Made by a program: the position numbers and the translations under genes. Below, one piece after another: positions 63,852 to 64,000 of a DNA stretch of 64,000 bases (position 1 is its first letter; each line of letters begins with the position of its first letter). The DNA lies in assembly GCA_020796225.1 (NCBI GenBank), contig CM036761.1, positions 36,034,928-36,098,927 of the forward strand, read 5' to 3'. The stretch is from Arion vulgaris. Lineage: Eukaryota > Mollusca > Gastropoda > Stylommatophora > Arionidae. A model generated the notes under the pieces. That model was not told the DNA's origin and searched no databases. It was given only the letters and a program-made list of their open reading frames with translations.

Positions 63852-64000
63852 CGTCCTAAAATAGCTTGCCCTGAGCAGAACTTTGCCACCCTAACAATCC
63901 TTCGCAATTTCTCTCTCTCATGTGCCTCTGCAGCAGTCATGATAACATCATCAGTTACATAATACATCCATCTTCTCCGTGATTTTCCTCTTCTCCTCTT
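63852..64000 (-). mobile_element. LINE A 3' end, running off the window
   Basis: AAAATAGCTTGCCCTGAGCA, GAACTTTGCCACCCTAACAA and ATACATCCATCTTCTCCGTG are the reverse of the LINE A terminus (11830-11971). The element continues beyond the window edge. Confidence 0.9.

Overview
This is AT-rich eukaryotic DNA from an invertebrate, most likely a lophotrochozoan and perhaps a mollusc. The basis is many degraded non-LTR retrotransposons of invertebrate type, tRNA-headed SINEs with a core I recall from mollusc SINEs (unverified), ZBED5/SCAND3-like and ZMYM1-like hAT transposons, and very abundant minisatellites. I find no convincing host gene, no functional tRNA or rRNA, and no bacterial-type gene organisation. 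Long open frames are either repeat arrays or broken transposon coding.

Layout. 0.17-3.0 kb: a GA-rich array, then a ~62-bp array whose units carry back-to-back splice acceptor/donor-like sequence. 3.0-8.1 kb: LINE and SINE fragments. 8.2-10.3 kb: a 42-bp array open in frame. 11-15 kb: LINE A, LINE B, an RNase H LINE J fragment, a SINE and LINE C, nested at the edge of a 52-bp array. 15.2-18.8 kb: two different arrays that share a 52-bp period, joined by scrambled sequence. 19.6 kb: a perfect 76-bp inverted repeat. 20-22.4 kb: a GC-rich patch, an RNase H LINE end, a SINE and a dispersed repeat. 23.1-24.6 kb: a 54-bp array. 25.4-31.2 kb: LINE ends followed by a 4.3-kb, 44-bp array that grew from a LINE 3' end. 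31.3-37.5 kb: a short hAT MITE, LINE A, LINE I (split by nested insertions), an RNase H LINE and the longest LINE here (LINE G, minus). 37.5-42.8 kb: 21-, 20- and 25-bp arrays. 43-49 kb: SINEs and LINEs with exact target-site duplications (TSDs), a TIR MITE, and a ZBED-like hAT remnant hit twice by retroelements. 49.8-52.1 kb: a ZMYM1-like hAT element and a tandem MITE dimer, each with 8-bp TSDs. 52.8-64 kb: 14-, 40-, 45-, 85- and 53-bp arrays, another hAT MITE, SINEs and LINE tails.

Working names used here. LINE A, B, C, D, F, G, I and K are families with the zinc-knuckle-like tail common to invertebrate LINEs; LINE RH and LINE J end in RNase H domains. SINE-1 and SINE-2 share a central core but have different heads. 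SINE-S1, S2 and S3 have tRNA-like heads, and S4 is a short GAA-tailed family. Most copies are 5'-truncated and many LINEs and SINEs share (GAA)n tails, as expected of target-primed reverse transcription. At least fifteen insertions have TSDs readable in the sequence, so part of the nesting order can be reconstructed. A recurring theme is minisatellites starting at, or abutting, retroelement 3' ends.

Several arrays contain indel-rich stretches that look like poor long-read consensus. All homology calls come from reading the sequence; no database search was run.
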